Part shown: positions 8,570 through 17,514 of the stretch, piece by piece | How the letters are laid out: each line of letters begins with the position of its first letter | Numbering within the stretch: position 1 is the first letter of the stretch | Assembly: GCF_900188005.1 (NCBI RefSeq) | Contig: NZ_FZNR01000003.1 | Coordinates: 124,001 to 188,000 of the forward strand | Direction of reading: 5' to 3' | Source of the DNA: Actinoplanes regularis | GTDB taxonomy: Bacteria > Actinomycetota > Actinomycetes > Mycobacteriales > Micromonosporaceae | DNA: 64,000 bases | The notes under the pieces: generated by a model | The model's database searches: none | Told to the model about the DNA's origin: nothing | What the model saw: only the letters and a program-made list of their open reading frames with translations | Made by a program: the position numbers and the translations under genes

Positions 8570-9052
8570 TCAGCCGGTGACCGCGGGGAGGATCTTGCCG
8601 GTGATCTCGCGGAGTTGATCGATTTCGGTCGCCGAGAGCCGGTCGAAGATCAGGCGACGGACCTCGGCCACGTGCCCGGGCGCGAACGCCTCCAGCGCCG
8701 ACCGGCCCTCCTCGGTGAGGGAGGCGATCTGGCCGCGCTTGTCGAAGGCACAGGCTTTCCGGGTCATCCAGCCGCGCTGCTCGAGGCTGGCGACGGCGTG
8801 CGACAGCCGGCTGGTGGTGGTGCCGACCAGGCGGGCCAGGTCGGTCATCCGCATCGAGTGGCCGGGAGCGCCGCTGAGCGTGGCGAGGATCTGGTAGTAC
8901 GCGTGTGGGATGCCGGCGTCGTCACGCAACTGCCGGTCGAGCGCGCTGGGCAGCAGCATCAGCAGCTGCGTGAGGTTCAGCCAGGCGGCCATCTCCGGGC
9001 TGGTGAGCCAGCGCGGTTCGGTGTCGAGGGCCAGGGTGGCGTTCTGAGTCAT
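8570..9052 (-). CDS. MarR-family transcriptional regulator
   Basis: A 160-residue winged-helix regulator. The recognition region reads SMRMTDLARLVGTTTSRLSHAVASLEQRGWM, followed by the wing RKACAFDKRGQIASLTEEG, both typical of MarR proteins, which bind palindromic operators as dimers and release them on binding a small ligand. ATG 9052 overlaps the deaminase stop by 4 bases (ATGA). It is the last gene of the ribA-like/deaminase/marR operon, so it probably autoregulates through the two TTGAA-N2-TTCAA-like sites upstream of the first gene. Ligand unknown; a pyrimidine or flavin precursor is possible from context. Confidence 0.9.
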   Translation of the reverse strand: MTQNATLALDTEPRWLTSPEMAAWLNLTQLLMLLPSALDRQLRDDAGIPHAYYQILATLSGAPGHSMRMTDLARLVGTTTSRLSHAVASLEQRGWMTRKACAFDKRGQIASLTEEGRSALEAFAPGHVAEVRRLIFDRLSATEIDQLREITGKILPAVTG

Positions 9053-9516
9053 GTCGTCTGCATCCCCATGACATGCGCGTTGATGTCCCGGACCGCGTCG
9101 CCCAGGTCCGGGATCTCGATCACCTCGATGCCCCCGGACAGGAGCGTCTCCACGCCCGTGCAGTCGGCGAAGCGCAGCGGTTCGCGTAGCGCCAGCACCA
9201 CCCGGCGGAGGCCGGACGCCATGATCAGCTCGGTGCACGAGACCGGGCGGGACTTGCGGGTGGTGCACGGCTCCAGCGAGGTGTAGATGGTCGCGCCGGA
9301 GAGGTCGAAGCCACGCCCGGCCAGCTTGGCGAGGGCCTCCTCCTCGGCGTGGAAGTGCGCGTCGGTCTCGCCGGTGTACCCGGTGGCCATCGGATTGCCG
9401 GCGGGTCCGACCACGACCGCGCCGACGGCGTAGTGGGCCGGTGACGGCGGGGAGAGCCGGGAGAGGTCGATGGCCGAGCGGGTCCAGAAACGGTCGGCCT
9501 CGGAGGGAAGCGTCAT
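9049..9516 (-). CDS. RibD-like pyrimidine deaminase (deaminase domain only)
   Basis: A 155-residue zinc-dependent deaminase of the CDA superfamily. Zinc and catalytic motifs are HAEEEAL (His ligand and catalytic Glu) and EPCTTRKSRPVSC (the two Cys ligands), the second close to the PCxHxGRTPPC type found in RibD. The RibD reductase domain is missing. In riboflavin synthesis the deaminase acts on the product of GTP cyclohydrolase II, which is encoded directly upstream with a 4-base overlap. The pair would therefore make the deaminated ribosylaminopyrimidine without reducing it. Free-standing deaminases of this type also occur in pathways for modified pterins or azapteridines. The partner gene supports pyrimidine rather than cytidine chemistry. 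Confidence 0.82.
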   Translation of the reverse strand: MTLPSEADRFWTRSAIDLSRLSPPSPAHYAVGAVVVGPAGNPMATGYTGETDAHFHAEEEALAKLAGRGFDLSGATIYTSLEPCTTRKSRPVSCTELIMASGLRRVVLALREPLRFADCTGVETLLSGGIEVIEIPDLGDAVRDINAHVMGMQTT

Positions 9517-10169
9517 GCGGCACCGGTCAGGTCGAGGGTGTGTGCGGTGTGATCGCGCTTGGCCTCAAGGTACCGGGCGTTTGCTGCGGACAGGTGAACG
9601 CCGGTCCGGATCTGCTCGGTCACTTCGACGGCGAGGTCACCGAGCTGGCCGGCCTTGTCCGGGTTGTTGCTGAGCAGCTGGATCCGGTCGACGCCGAGCG
9701 CTTGCAGCATCTGCGCGGCGGCCGTGTAGTCGCGCGCGTCCTCGGCGTGCCCGAGGGCCAGGTTCGCCTGGTAGGTATCCAGCCCCGTGTCCTGCAGGGC
9801 GTACGCGTCCAGCTTCGCGTAGAGGCCGATCCCGCGACCCTCCTGGCGCAGGTAGAGCAGGAATCCGCCGGCCTCGGTGATGCGCTCGGCGGCCTCGCGC
9901 AACTGCGGGCCGCAGTCGCAGCGCTGGCTGCCGAAGACGTCCCCGGTGAGGCATTCACTGTGCGGCCGGACCAGGGGGTTCGCGGCGTTCTGCCAATCAC
10001 CGAGGGCGAGTGCCAGGTGCTCGCGCCCGTCGGCGAGGCCGGTGAAGGTGAACACCTCGGCGGTGGTGCGGTAGCCGTCCGGGAATTCCAGTGGCACCGT
10101 CACCTGGGTGCGGATGCGTGCAGCCGGAGGCCTCACCTGCGCCGTCGCCTGGCCGATCGTCATCGTCAT
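9513..10169 (-). CDS. ribA: GTP cyclohydrolase II
   Basis: A 218-residue enzyme that opens the imidazole ring of GTP to give 2,5-diamino-6-ribosylamino-4(3H)-pyrimidinone 5'-phosphate, formate and pyrophosphate. The zinc site is visible in RPHSECLTGDVFGSQRCDCG (three Cys), the catalytic loop in RQEGRGIGLYAK and the C-terminal signature in LLSNNPDKAGQL. No RibB (DHBP synthase) domain is fused, unlike the usual actinobacterial RibBA. ATG 10169 is preferred because GGGGG lies 5 bases upstream; in-frame ATGs at 10181 and 10163 are alternatives. It is first in an operon with the deaminase and MarR genes. A second, stand-alone copy outside the housekeeping riboflavin operon suggests a specialised or regulated role. 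Confidence 0.9.
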   Translation of the reverse strand: MTMTIGQATAQVRPPAARIRTQVTVPLEFPDGYRTTAEVFTFTGLADGREHLALALGDWQNAANPLVRPHSECLTGDVFGSQRCDCGPQLREAAERITEAGGFLLYLRQEGRGIGLYAKLDAYALQDTGLDTYQANLALGHAEDARDYTAAAQMLQALGVDRIQLLSNNPDKAGQLGDLAVEVTEQIRTGVHLSAANARYLEAKRDHTAHTLDLTGAA

Positions 10170-10183
10170 CGCAACCCCCATGG

Positions 10184-10235
10184 TTGTTGAAGTTTCACTG
10201 ACACTATTCGCCGGTTGCTCTTGAAACTTCAACAA
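10184..10235 (-). promoter_or_regulatory. Paired MarR-type operator upstream of ribA
   Basis: A perfect 14-base inverted repeat, TTGTTGAAGTTTCA at 10184-10197 and its complement at 10222-10235. Each arm is itself a near-palindrome of the form TTGAA-N2-TTCAA, so there are two dimer sites with centres 34 bases apart, about three helical turns. They straddle the likely promoter of the ribA/deaminase/marR operon (TAGTGT in the spacer is a possible -10). The natural ligand-responsive binder is the MarR protein encoded at the operon's end. This is inferred from the sequence; no binding data are implied. Confidence 0.7.
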
Positions 10236-10282
10236 GCGGGGGAGTGGGTTACATCACGACCGGTCCTGCACCGCATACGCCG

Positions 10283-10328
10283 ACGGGGAGGCCGTGAACC
10301 GCGTCAGCGCGGTTCACGGCCTCCCCGT
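10283..10328 (-). terminator. Strong hairpin terminator after the collagen-like gene
   Basis: A perfect 21-base stem (10283-10303 with 10308-10328) closed by a TCAG loop. It lies 30 bases past the stop of the collagen-like gene and upstream of the divergent-side ribA operon. The run of T is weak, as is usual in high-GC genomes. Confidence 0.8.
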
Positions 10329-10358
10329 TCATGCCTTGGACTCCCGGTTCAGGAGTCG

Positions 10359-11105
10359 TCAGCGATGGGGTCGAGGACCCCAAGGGCCTGGGCCGCCGTT
10401 GCCCGGATACCCCGGTCCGCCGTTGCCCGGATAACTGGGGCCGCCGTTGCCCGGATAACTCGGCCCGCCGTTGCCGGGATAGCTCGGGCCGCCGTTGCCC
10501 GCGGGGTAACCCGGGCCGCCGGTGTCCGGCCGGCCGGGGCCGCTCGGACCGGTTGGACCACCCGGACCCGTTGGGCCACCGGGACCGGTCGGGCCTGTTG
10601 GCCCGGTCGGTCCTGCCGGACCCGCGGGGCCTGCCGGTCCTGCCGGACCCGCCGGTCCAGGCGGACCCACTGGACCGGTCGGGCCGACCGGACCACCCGG
10701 GCCTCCCGGGTGCCGGCCCGGGCGCCCCTGGCCGGGCCACTGCGGGCGGTCCGGCCAGCCGCTCGGCCACTGACCCGGCCGCCACCGGTTGCCCCAGCGG
10801 TAGTCCCAGTCGTCCTCGTCGACGATCAGGGCCCAGGCTCCCCGGCGGAAGCCCCAGCGCACCCTGTCGCACTCGTGGTGGTTCCAGGCGCGGAACCGCC
10901 GGCCGACCAGCCCGGCCCGCTCGCACGACCACAAGTCGCGGTAGTACCCCACGGTCCGCTCGTCGTCCCCCGGGCGCTGGGACCCCGTCGAGCTTGCTCC
11001 GGATCGGCCGTCGGCAGGCGCCGCCATCGCCGGAGCGCCGGCCATTGTTAGGCCGGTCAGCAGGCCGAAGCCGGCCAGCGCCACCAAGCGCAAGGTCTTC
11101 TGCAT
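10359..11105 (-). CDS. Secreted collagen-like protein
   Basis: A 248-residue protein. Residues 1-30 form a signal peptide ending near AMAAPAD. A small globular region (about 45-110) has two Cys in SCERAG and HECDRV, which may form a disulphide, and many Trp and Arg. A run of about 20 collagen-type Gly-Pro-X triplets ([16 protein letters not shown] and so on) follows, then five copies of an eight-residue NGGPSYPG unit and a GPWGPRPHR end. Gly-X-Y runs form triple helices in bacterial collagens such as Scl proteins; here Pro occupies mainly the X position. ATG 11105 has AAGGG six bases upstream; an ATG at 11111 abuts that site and is less likely. There is no anchor motif, so the protein is probably released. 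Function unknown: surface structure, adhesion or spore coat are options. Confidence 0.8.
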   Translation of the reverse strand: MQKTLRLVALAGFGLLTGLTMAGAPAMAAPADGRSGASSTGSQRPGDDERTVGYYRDLWSCERAGLVGRRFRAWNHHECDRVRWGFRRGAWALIVDEDDWDYRWGNRWRPGQWPSGWPDRPQWPGQGRPGRHPGGPGGPVGPTGPVGPPGPAGPAGPAGPAGPAGPTGPTGPTGPGGPTGPGGPTGPSGPGRPDTGGPGYPAGNGGPSYPGNGGPSYPGNGGPSYPGNGGPGYPGNGGPGPWGPRPHR

Positions 11106-11699
11106 CTTCATCCCTTCTGTCGCCGCCGAAATCCCCATAACCGTGACAGAACGGACTAAAACCACCTAATACCTCAGGTCATATTTTCAGCTTCTTGTTG
11201 ATCACAAAAAGGCATCAAATCCAAGAACAAGGACTATTTCCCCAGTACGACCGGTGGAGTCCCGTGCGCGGGCTACGAGCCGAGTCCCGTGCGGCACTCA
11301 CGCGATTTCCGGCCCACCGAGGTCGCGGCGGCGCGCCGCGGCCCGGCGTGGCGGCGGCGCCGCGCGAGATTCCCACGGGGCGTGGCCGAGAGGCCTGGCC
11401 AGGGGGCTCCATCGGTCGTACCGAGGGATGGGTTTATGGGGTTTTCGGACGGGCCGGGAGGCCGTTTCCGTCCCGTCGTGACGCCTACGTTTCGTTACCC
11501 GCTGTATAGACAGCCAACAGGTAACATTCCGTAGTGGACAGTCGATAGCGCGGGATTGATGGGTCGCACTGGTCATTAAGGACCGATTCGGCAGTGTCCT
11601 TAGTGGGTCCAACCCCTTTCTGTTACCTAACCGAGAAGAGATCGTCACCGGGCCTACCTACGCTCCGGCGCACTCACTTCCACAGAAGGACCTGTTTCG
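11106..11699. other. Divergent promoter region, collagen-like gene and nuclease gene
   Basis: About 590 bases without a credible gene. The stretch next to the collagen-like gene (11140-11240) is AT-rich and probably holds its promoter. I see a direct repeat GAGTCCCGTGCG at 11257 and 11282, a long-range inverted repeat (TACGACCGGTGGAG at 11246 and its near complement at 11407-11420) and a 7-base inverted repeat TAAGGAC/GTCCTTA at 11577/11596 close to the nuclease gene. An RNA leader or several regulator sites could account for these. Confidence 0.45.
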
Positions 11700-14600
11700 A
11701 TGCGTCCAGATATACGTAGCGTGAGCGCCGCTGCGGGCCCTCAGGCTCTCCGAGCCTTCGGCGCCGCGGCTCTGGCGACCGCCCTCGGGTTGGGCTTCTC
11801 CGGGCCGGCGTTCGCGGCCGAGGCTCAGATCCCGTTCATCAGCGAGATTCACTACGACAACGCCGGTGCCGACACCGGCGAGGCGATCGAGATCCAGGCT
11901 CCGGTCGACTTCGACCTGACCGGCTGGCAGATCGTCCTCTACAACGGCTCCAACAACCAGACGTACGACACGAAGACCATCAGCGGCGTGGTTCCGGCCG
12001 CCGGCGTGTACGTCCAGACCTACCCCACGGACGGCGTCCAGAACGGTGCTCCCGACGCGATCGCGCTGGTCAAGCCGGACAACACGGTCGTCGAGTTCCT
12101 CAGCTACGAGGGCACGCTCACGGCCGCCAACGGCCCGGCGAGCGGCCGGACGAGCACCGACATCGGCGTCGCTGAGACGACCAGCACCCCGGTCGGGCAG
12201 TCGGTGCAGAAGATCGACGGCAAGTGGCAGGCCCCGGCCGCCAACACGTTCGGCACCCTGAACCAGGCCGGGACCGGCGAACCCGACCCCGGGCCGGGCA
12301 CCGGCTGCACCACCGCGGTCACCAACACGATCGCCGAGGTGCAGGGCACCGGCGCCGCGTCCCCGCTGGCCGGCCAGAAGGTCACGGTCGAGGGCGTGGT
12401 CACCGCCGACCACCGCACCGGTGGCTTCAACGGCTTCTACGTCCAGACCGCGGGCAGCGGCCACCCGGCCGCCGAGGGCGTCGCCTCCGACGCGATCCTC
12501 GTCTACGCCTCGGCGGCCAACCAGCCCGCCATCGCGATCGGCGACCAGGTCCGGGTGACCGGCACGATCAGCGAGTTCAACTCGCTCACCGAACTCACCG
12601 TCTCGGCCAAGACCGACACCGAGATCTGCGCCCACGGCGCGACCGTGCCGACCGCCTCCGCGCTGGCCCTGCCGGCCACCGACGCGGTCCGCGAGTCCGT
12701 CGAGGGCATGCTGGTCGCGCCCGCCGGCACCTACACCGTCTCGGACCCGTACTACCTCACCCAGTACGGCGAGGTCGTGCTCACCGCCGGCGACAAGGTG
12801 GCCAAGGTCCCGACCGACGTGGCCAAGGCGGGCAGCGACGAGGCGGTGGCGCTGAAGGCCGCCAACCGGGCGAGCCGCATCCTGCTCGACGACGGCAAGA
12901 CCACCACCCTCTCCTCGGCCGGCCTCGCTCCGCCGTACATCAGCAAGGAGCAGCCGATCCGGGCCGGCGACAAGGTCGCCTCGTTCGGTCCGGTCGTGCT
13001 CGACTACGCGTACGGCGACTGGCTGCTCGAGCCGACCACCCCGGTCTCCGCCGACACCCCGGCCGCGAGCCGGACCACCTTCACCGCCGCCAACCCGCGC
13101 ACCGCCGCCCCGGCGGCCGTCGGCGGCGACATCAAGGTCGCCAGCTTCAACGTGCTGAACTACTTCGTCCACTTCGGTGGCGACGCGCGTGGCGCCACCG
13201 ACGCGGCCGCGCTGGCCAAGCAGCAGGCGAAGATCGTCTCGGCGATCACCTCGCTGGACGCGGACGTGGTCGCGCTGATGGAGATCGAGAACTCGATCCG
13301 GTTCGAGGCGAACGACCCGCAGTTGGCGCTGAAGACCCTGGTCGGCGCACTGAACGAGAAGGACGGCGCGGGCACCTGGGACTACGTCCGGACGCCGGCC
13401 GAGCTGCCCGCCGCGACCGCGCAGGACTTCATCACCACCGCGATCATCTTCAAGCAGGCCAAGGTCACGCCGAAGGGCGCGTCCCGGTCGGTCAACGACG
13501 AGACCGTGTGGTCGAACGCGCGTGAGCCGATCGCGCAGACCTTCACCGCCGGCAGCATCGACTTCACCGTGGTGGCCAACCACCTCAAGTCGAAGAGCGC
13601 CTCGGTGGCGCCGACCGGTGACAACGTGGACGCCGGTGACGGGCAGGGCCCGTACAACGGTGACCGCAAGCGCCAGGCGGCCGCGCTGGTCGAGTTCGTC
13701 AAGGGTGTCGAGAAGGACAGCGGCACCGACAAGGTGATCCTGCTGGGTGACTTCAACGCGTACACCCAGGAGGACCCGATGCAGGTCCTCTACGGCGCCG
13801 GGTACACCGACGTGCACACCACCAAGGCGCCGGGCCGCAACTCGTACGTCTTCGGTGGCGAGTCCGGCTCGCTGGACCACGCGCTGACCACGCCGTCGCT
13901 GACCGACCGGGTCACCGGCGTCGACATCTGGAACATCAACTCCGTCGAGTCGTACGCGTTCCAGTACAACGGCTACGCGCCGTTCTACAACGCCGACCCG
14001 TACCGGGCCAGCGACCACGACCCGGTCGTGATCGGCCTGGACACCAGCGCGCCGAAGCCGGTCGACCTGCAGCTGCTGAACATCAACGACTTCCACGGCC
14101 GGCTCGAGTCGCCGACCACCGGGGTCGGCGGCGCGGCCCAGCTCGTCGGGCTGGTCGACAAGCTGCGGGCGGAGAACCCGAACACGGTGTGGAGCTCGGC
14201 CGGTGACAACATCGGCGCGTCGACCTTCATCTCGTCGATCGACGGTGACAACCCGACGCTCGACTCGCTGAACACGGGCGGCCTGGCCGTCTCCGGGGTC
14301 GGCAACCACGAGTTCGACAAGGGCATCGCCGACCTGACCGGCCACGTGCAGGACCGGGCGGACTTCCCGTACCTCGGTGCCAACGTCTACGTCGGCGGCA
14401 AGCGCGCGCTGCCGGCCTACCACGTCGTGAACGTCGGCGGGGTCAAGGTCGGTTACGTCGGTGTCGTCACCGAGCAGACCACCTCGCTGGTCAGCCCGGA
14501 CGGCATCAAGGGCGTGGAGTTCCACGACCCGGTGGCCGAGGCGAACACGGTCGCGGCCGAACTCTCCGACGGCGACGCGTCGAACGGTGAGGCGGACGTG

Positions 14601-16502
14601 GTCGTGCTGCTCGCCCACGAGGGCGCGGCGACCGAGAACATCACCAGCGCGGAGAGCCTGCAGAACGACCCGGTCTTCGGCGAGTTCACCCGGCTCAGCG
14701 CGAACGTCGACGCGATCTTCAGCGGGCACACGCACCAGCCGTACGCGTTCGAGATCGCGATCCCGGGCACCGACAAGAAGCGTCCGGTGATCCAGGCCGA
14801 GGACTACGGTCTCCGGCTCGGCCGGGCCACCCTCACGTACGACCCGGTGACCAAGTCGGTGACCAACTCCACCGCCGAGCTGATCGACGTCAAGGGCTAC
14901 ACCGCGAACGCCGCCGTCGCCGACATCGTCGCCAAGGCCAAGGCGAACGCCGCGGAGCTGGGCAAGCGGGAGCTTGGCAAGATCACCAAGGACATCAAGC
15001 GGGCGTACTCGAGCACCGGGTCCGAGGACCGCGGCGCCGAGTCGGTGATGGGCAACTTCATCGCCGACGTGCAGCTCGACCAGACCAGCGACGCCGGTCG
15101 GGGCGGGGCGCAGATCGCCTTCATGAACCCGGGCGGCCTGCGGAGCGACCTGCTGGTCGGCGACGACGGCGTGATCACCTACTCCGAGGCGTACGCGGTA
15201 CAGCCGTTCTCCAACGACGTGGTCACCCAGACCCTCACCGGCGCCCAGATCAAGCAGGTGCTGGAGGAGCAGTGGCAGCCGGCCGGCGCGTCGCGGCCGA
15301 TCCTGCACCTGGGCTCGTCGGAGGGGCTGACCTACTCGTACGACCCGGCCGCGGAGCGTGGCTCGCACATCATCGCGTCCACGCTGAAGCTGAACGGGGT
15401 CGTCATCGACCCGGCCGCTTCGTTCCGGGTCACGTCGAACTCGTTCCTCGCCTCCGGTGGCGACAACTTCACCACCCTGGGCAAGGGCACCAACAAGGTC
15501 ACCACCGGCGACAACGACCTGACCATGCTGGTCAGCTACTTCGCCGGGCACACGCCGATCACCGCGAAGACCGCGCCCCGCAGCAGCGTCTACGTTCCGG
15601 CGGACACCACGGCGCCGACCGGCTCGTACTCGGTGAACGCCGCCGACGTCTGGACCGGTCAGACCGTCACGCTCACCCAGTCGGCGCTCACCGATGACGT
15701 GAGCACCGCCGAGGAGATCACCCAGGTGGTCAACTGGGGCGACGGCAGCGCTACCGAGACGCTCACGGCGGGCTCGAAGGCGGCCACGCACAAGTACGCC
15801 GGCGCCGGCAACTTCACGATCACGGTGACGATCACCGACAAGGCCGGCAACTCGGCCTCGGTGAGCGGCGGTGCGGTGACCGCTGTCGCGCAGACCGGCA
15901 AGTACAGCCTGGACAAGGGCTCGATCTGGGCCACCCAGGCGGTCACCGTCCGGGTGAGCGGCGTGAACGGCACCTCGGTGCGGATCGCCTGGGGTGACGG
16001 GTACACCAGCAGCGCCTCCGCGAACATCCCGGTGTCGCACACCTACACCAAGGCCGGGACGTTCTCGGTCAAGGTGACGCCGGTGAACGTGCTCGGCGCG
16101 GGCGCCACCGTGACGGCCGGCTCGGTCAAGGTCGTCAAGGACGTCTTCGCTCCGACGGTCTCCCTCAACGTGCCCCGCGACGCCGGCGCGGCGTCGTCCT
16201 GGGCGAAGGTGACCGGCTCGTACAGCGACACCGGTGTCGGGATCCGCAGCGTGCGGGTCAAGCTGATCGAGGCGCGGGGCAGCTACTGGTACTACTACAG
16301 CCAGGGCAAGTGGACGAAGGCGTCCTCGCGGACGGTCGCCCAGGCCAAGGCCGAGGGCGTGTACGCCACGTTCAGCGGCAGCAAGTGGAGCGTCCGGGTC
16401 CTCGGGGTCCGGACGGGCACCCTGCGGGTCAGCTACTGGGGCATCGACAAGGTCGGTAACACCTCGGCCGCCAAGGTCTTCTTCCAGAAGATCACTCGGT
16501 AA
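11700..16502 (+). CDS. Secreted multidomain nuclease/5'-nucleotidase (ExeM/NucH-like plus UshA-like)
   Basis: A 1600-residue exported protein. Order: signal peptide (to about 40, FAAEAQ); lamin-tail-like domain (about 41-150, ISEIHYDN); OB-like region (about 200-280); endonuclease/exonuclease/phosphatase domain (about 477-780) with SFNVLNYF, MEIEN, NHLKSK, LLGDFNAY and SDHDPV; metallophosphoesterase of the 5'-nucleotidase family (about 790-1250) with NINDFHGR, GNHEFDKG and SGHTHQPY; two PKD-like repeats with NWGDGSA and AWGDGYT; and a final Ig-like domain of about 110 residues. All catalytic residues I can check are present in both enzymes. It would cut extracellular DNA and strip phosphate from the nucleotides, a phosphate- and nucleoside-scavenging function. 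No sorting signal is seen. No convincing PHO box was found upstream. Confidence 0.9.
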   Translation: MRPDIRSVSAAAGPQALRAFGAAALATALGLGFSGPAFAAEAQIPFISEIHYDNAGADTGEAIEIQAPVDFDLTGWQIVLYNGSNNQTYDTKTISGVVPAAGVYVQTYPTDGVQNGAPDAIALVKPDNTVVEFLSYEGTLTAANGPASGRTSTDIGVAETTSTPVGQSVQKIDGKWQAPAANTFGTLNQAGTGEPDPGPGTGCTTAVTNTIAEVQGTGAASPLAGQKVTVEGVVTADHRTGGFNGFYVQTAGSGHPAAEGVASDAILVYASAANQPAIAIGDQVRVTGTISEFNSLTELTVSAKTDTEICAHGATVPTASALALPATDAVRESVEGMLVAPAGTYTVSDPYYLTQYGEVVLTAGDKVAKVPTDVAKAGSDEAVALKAANRASRILLDDGKTTTLSSAGLAPPYISKEQPIRAGDKVASFGPVVLDYAYGDWLLEPTTPVSADTPAASRTTFTAANPRTAAPAAVGGDIKVASFNVLNYFVHFGGDARGATDAAALAKQQAKIVSAITSLDADVVALMEIENSIRFEANDPQLALKTLVGALNEKDGAGTWDYVRTPAELPAATAQDFITTAIIFKQAKVTPKGASRSVNDETVWSNAREPIAQTFTAGSIDFTVVANHLKSKSASVAPTGDNVDAGDGQGPYNGDRKRQAAALVEFVKGVEKDSGTDKVILLGDFNAYTQEDPMQVLYGAGYTDVHTTKAPGRNSYVFGGESGSLDHALTTPSLTDRVTGVDIWNINSVESYAFQYNGYAPFYNADPYRASDHDPVVIGLDTSAPKPVDLQLLNINDFHGRLESPTTGVGGAAQLVGLVDKLRAENPNTVWSSAGDNIGASTFISSIDGDNPTLDSLNTGGLAVSGVGNHEFDKGIADLTGHVQDRADFPYLGANVYVGGKRALPAYHVVNVGGVKVGYVGVVTEQTTSLVSPDGIKGVEFHDPVAEANTVAAELSDGDASNGEADVVVLLAHEGAATENITSAESLQNDPVFGEFTRLSANVDAIFSGHTHQPYAFEIAIPGTDKKRPVIQAEDYGLRLGRATLTYDPVTKSVTNSTAELIDVKGYTANAAVADIVAKAKANAAELGKRELGKITKDIKRAYSSTGSEDRGAESVMGNFIADVQLDQTSDAGRGGAQIAFMNPGGLRSDLLVGDDGVITYSEAYAVQPFSNDVVTQTLTGAQIKQVLEEQWQPAGASRPILHLGSSEGLTYSYDPAAERGSHIIASTLKLNGVVIDPAASFRVTSNSFLASGGDNFTTLGKGTNKVTTGDNDLTMLVSYFAGHTPITAKTAPRSSVYVPADTTAPTGSYSVNAADVWTGQTVTLTQSALTDDVSTAEEITQVVNWGDGSATETLTAGSKAATHKYAGAGNFTITVTITDKAGNSASVSGGAVTAVAQTGKYSLDKGSIWATQAVTVRVSGVNGTSVRIAWGDGYTSSASANIPVSHTYTKAGTFSVKVTPVNVLGAGATVTAGSVKVVKDVFAPTVSLNVPRDAGAASSWAKVTGSYSDTGVGIRSVRVKLIEARGSYWYYYSQGKWTKASSRTVAQAKAEGVYATFSGSKWSVRVLGVRTGTLRVSYWGIDKVGNTSAAKVFFQKITR

Positions 16503-16518
16503 CACCGGGTAGCTCGGG

Positions 16519-16550
16519 AGGCCCTCGCCGCGGTCGCGGCGGGGGCCTTT
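16519..16550. terminator. Terminator between convergent nuclease and LysR genes
   Basis: A GC-rich stem of about 12 pairs (GGCCCTCGCCGC with GCGGCGGGGGCC, one wobble) followed by TTT. It lies between the stop of the nuclease gene and the stop of the LysR gene and probably serves both. Confidence 0.75.
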
Positions 16551-16559
16551 CCGCTTCGC

Positions 16560-17444
16560 TCAGCCCATCGGTTCGAAGGCCGTGCGGCAGTGCCGCAGGA
16601 ACGCGGCCAGTGCGGGGCTCGTCCGTTCCTGCCACACCAGGGCGAGCAGCGCCAGGATCTCGACGCCCTCGATCGGGACGCACACCAGGTCGGAGTGCGC
16701 GGCCGCCATCGATTCGCTGAGGACGGCGACCCCGAGGCCGCGCCGGGCGAGCCCGGCGACGGTGTCCGGCGCGGTCGCGACGAGCGCGACCTCCGGTCGC
16801 AGCCCGGCTCCGGCGGTGAAAGCCTGGTCGAGCACGTCCCGGATGCCGGTGCCACGGGGCAGGCAGATCAGCGGGTACGACATGAGCTCGGTGACCGTGA
16901 CGCCGTCACGCTCCGCGAGCCGGCCGCCGGGCGCGGTCAGCGCCACCAGCCGCTCGCCGACGATGACCTGCGACGCGAGATGTTCCGGCGGTCCACCGGC
17001 CAGCCCCGCCAGGACGATGTCGAAGGCCCCGGCACGGACACCGGCGACCAGCTGGTCCGAGTTCGCCTCGGCCAGCTCCAGCTCGATCCCGGGGTGCTCG
17101 TGGTGGAACGCGGCGAGCGCGTCGAAGAGTGGGGCGATCTCGCAGCCGGTCACCATGCCGATCGTCAGGCGTCCACGGATCAGCCCCTTGACGTCGTCGA
17201 TCGCGTCTCGCAGGCCGAGCGTCGAGTCGAGCGCGGCCCGGGCGTGGCGCAGCGCCGCGGAACCGGCCTCGGTGAGCCGGGCGGTCCGGCCGCTGCGCAG
17301 GAAGAGCTCCGCGCCCAGCTCGTGCTCCAGTGCCTTGATCTGGGCGCTCACCCCGGACTGGGTGATGTGCACCCGCTGTGCGGCGCGAGTGAAGCTGCCG
17401 GTCTCGGCCACCGCGACGAAGTACTCCAGCTGCCGCAGATCCAT
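16560..17444 (-). CDS. LysR-family transcriptional regulator
   Basis: A 294-residue regulator. The N-terminal helix-turn-helix reads LEYFVAVAETGSFTRAAQRVHITQSGVSAQIKALE, the standard LysR signature. The rest is a periplasmic-binding-protein-like effector domain (about 90-290). It is divergent from the SnoaL-like gene, whose start is 70 bases away. The gap holds a GTAGCTAC palindrome (17456-17463), so it probably controls that gene and itself. Its effector is unknown. Confidence 0.92.
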   Translation of the reverse strand: MDLRQLEYFVAVAETGSFTRAAQRVHITQSGVSAQIKALEHELGAELFLRSGRTARLTEAGSAALRHARAALDSTLGLRDAIDDVKGLIRGRLTIGMVTGCEIAPLFDALAAFHHEHPGIELELAEANSDQLVAGVRAGAFDIVLAGLAGGPPEHLASQVIVGERLVALTAPGGRLAERDGVTVTELMSYPLICLPRGTGIRDVLDQAFTAGAGLRPEVALVATAPDTVAGLARRGLGVAVLSESMAAAHSDLVCVPIEGVEILALLALVWQERTSPALAAFLRHCRTAFEPMG

Positions 17445-17514
17445 GAGTGGAAATTGTAGCTACTAGAAGAACTATGCGTTGGACTTGTTGATTGCGGCGC
17501 GAGAGGGTGGAGTC

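Noticed and set aside
10522..10773. Plus-strand frame of 83 residues also rich in Gly-Pro-X
   Set aside because: It is the mirror of the minus-strand collagen-like gene: GGN-CCN codons read as Gly/Pro on both strands. There is no signal peptide or ribosome site, and the terminator and signal peptide support the minus strand.
11658..16505. Minus-strand open frame of 1615 codons opposite the nuclease gene
   Set aside because: It is the long antisense frame expected from strong third-position GC bias. It is Arg/Asp/Gly/Val-rich with no domain, and the plus strand carries intact catalytic motifs throughout.
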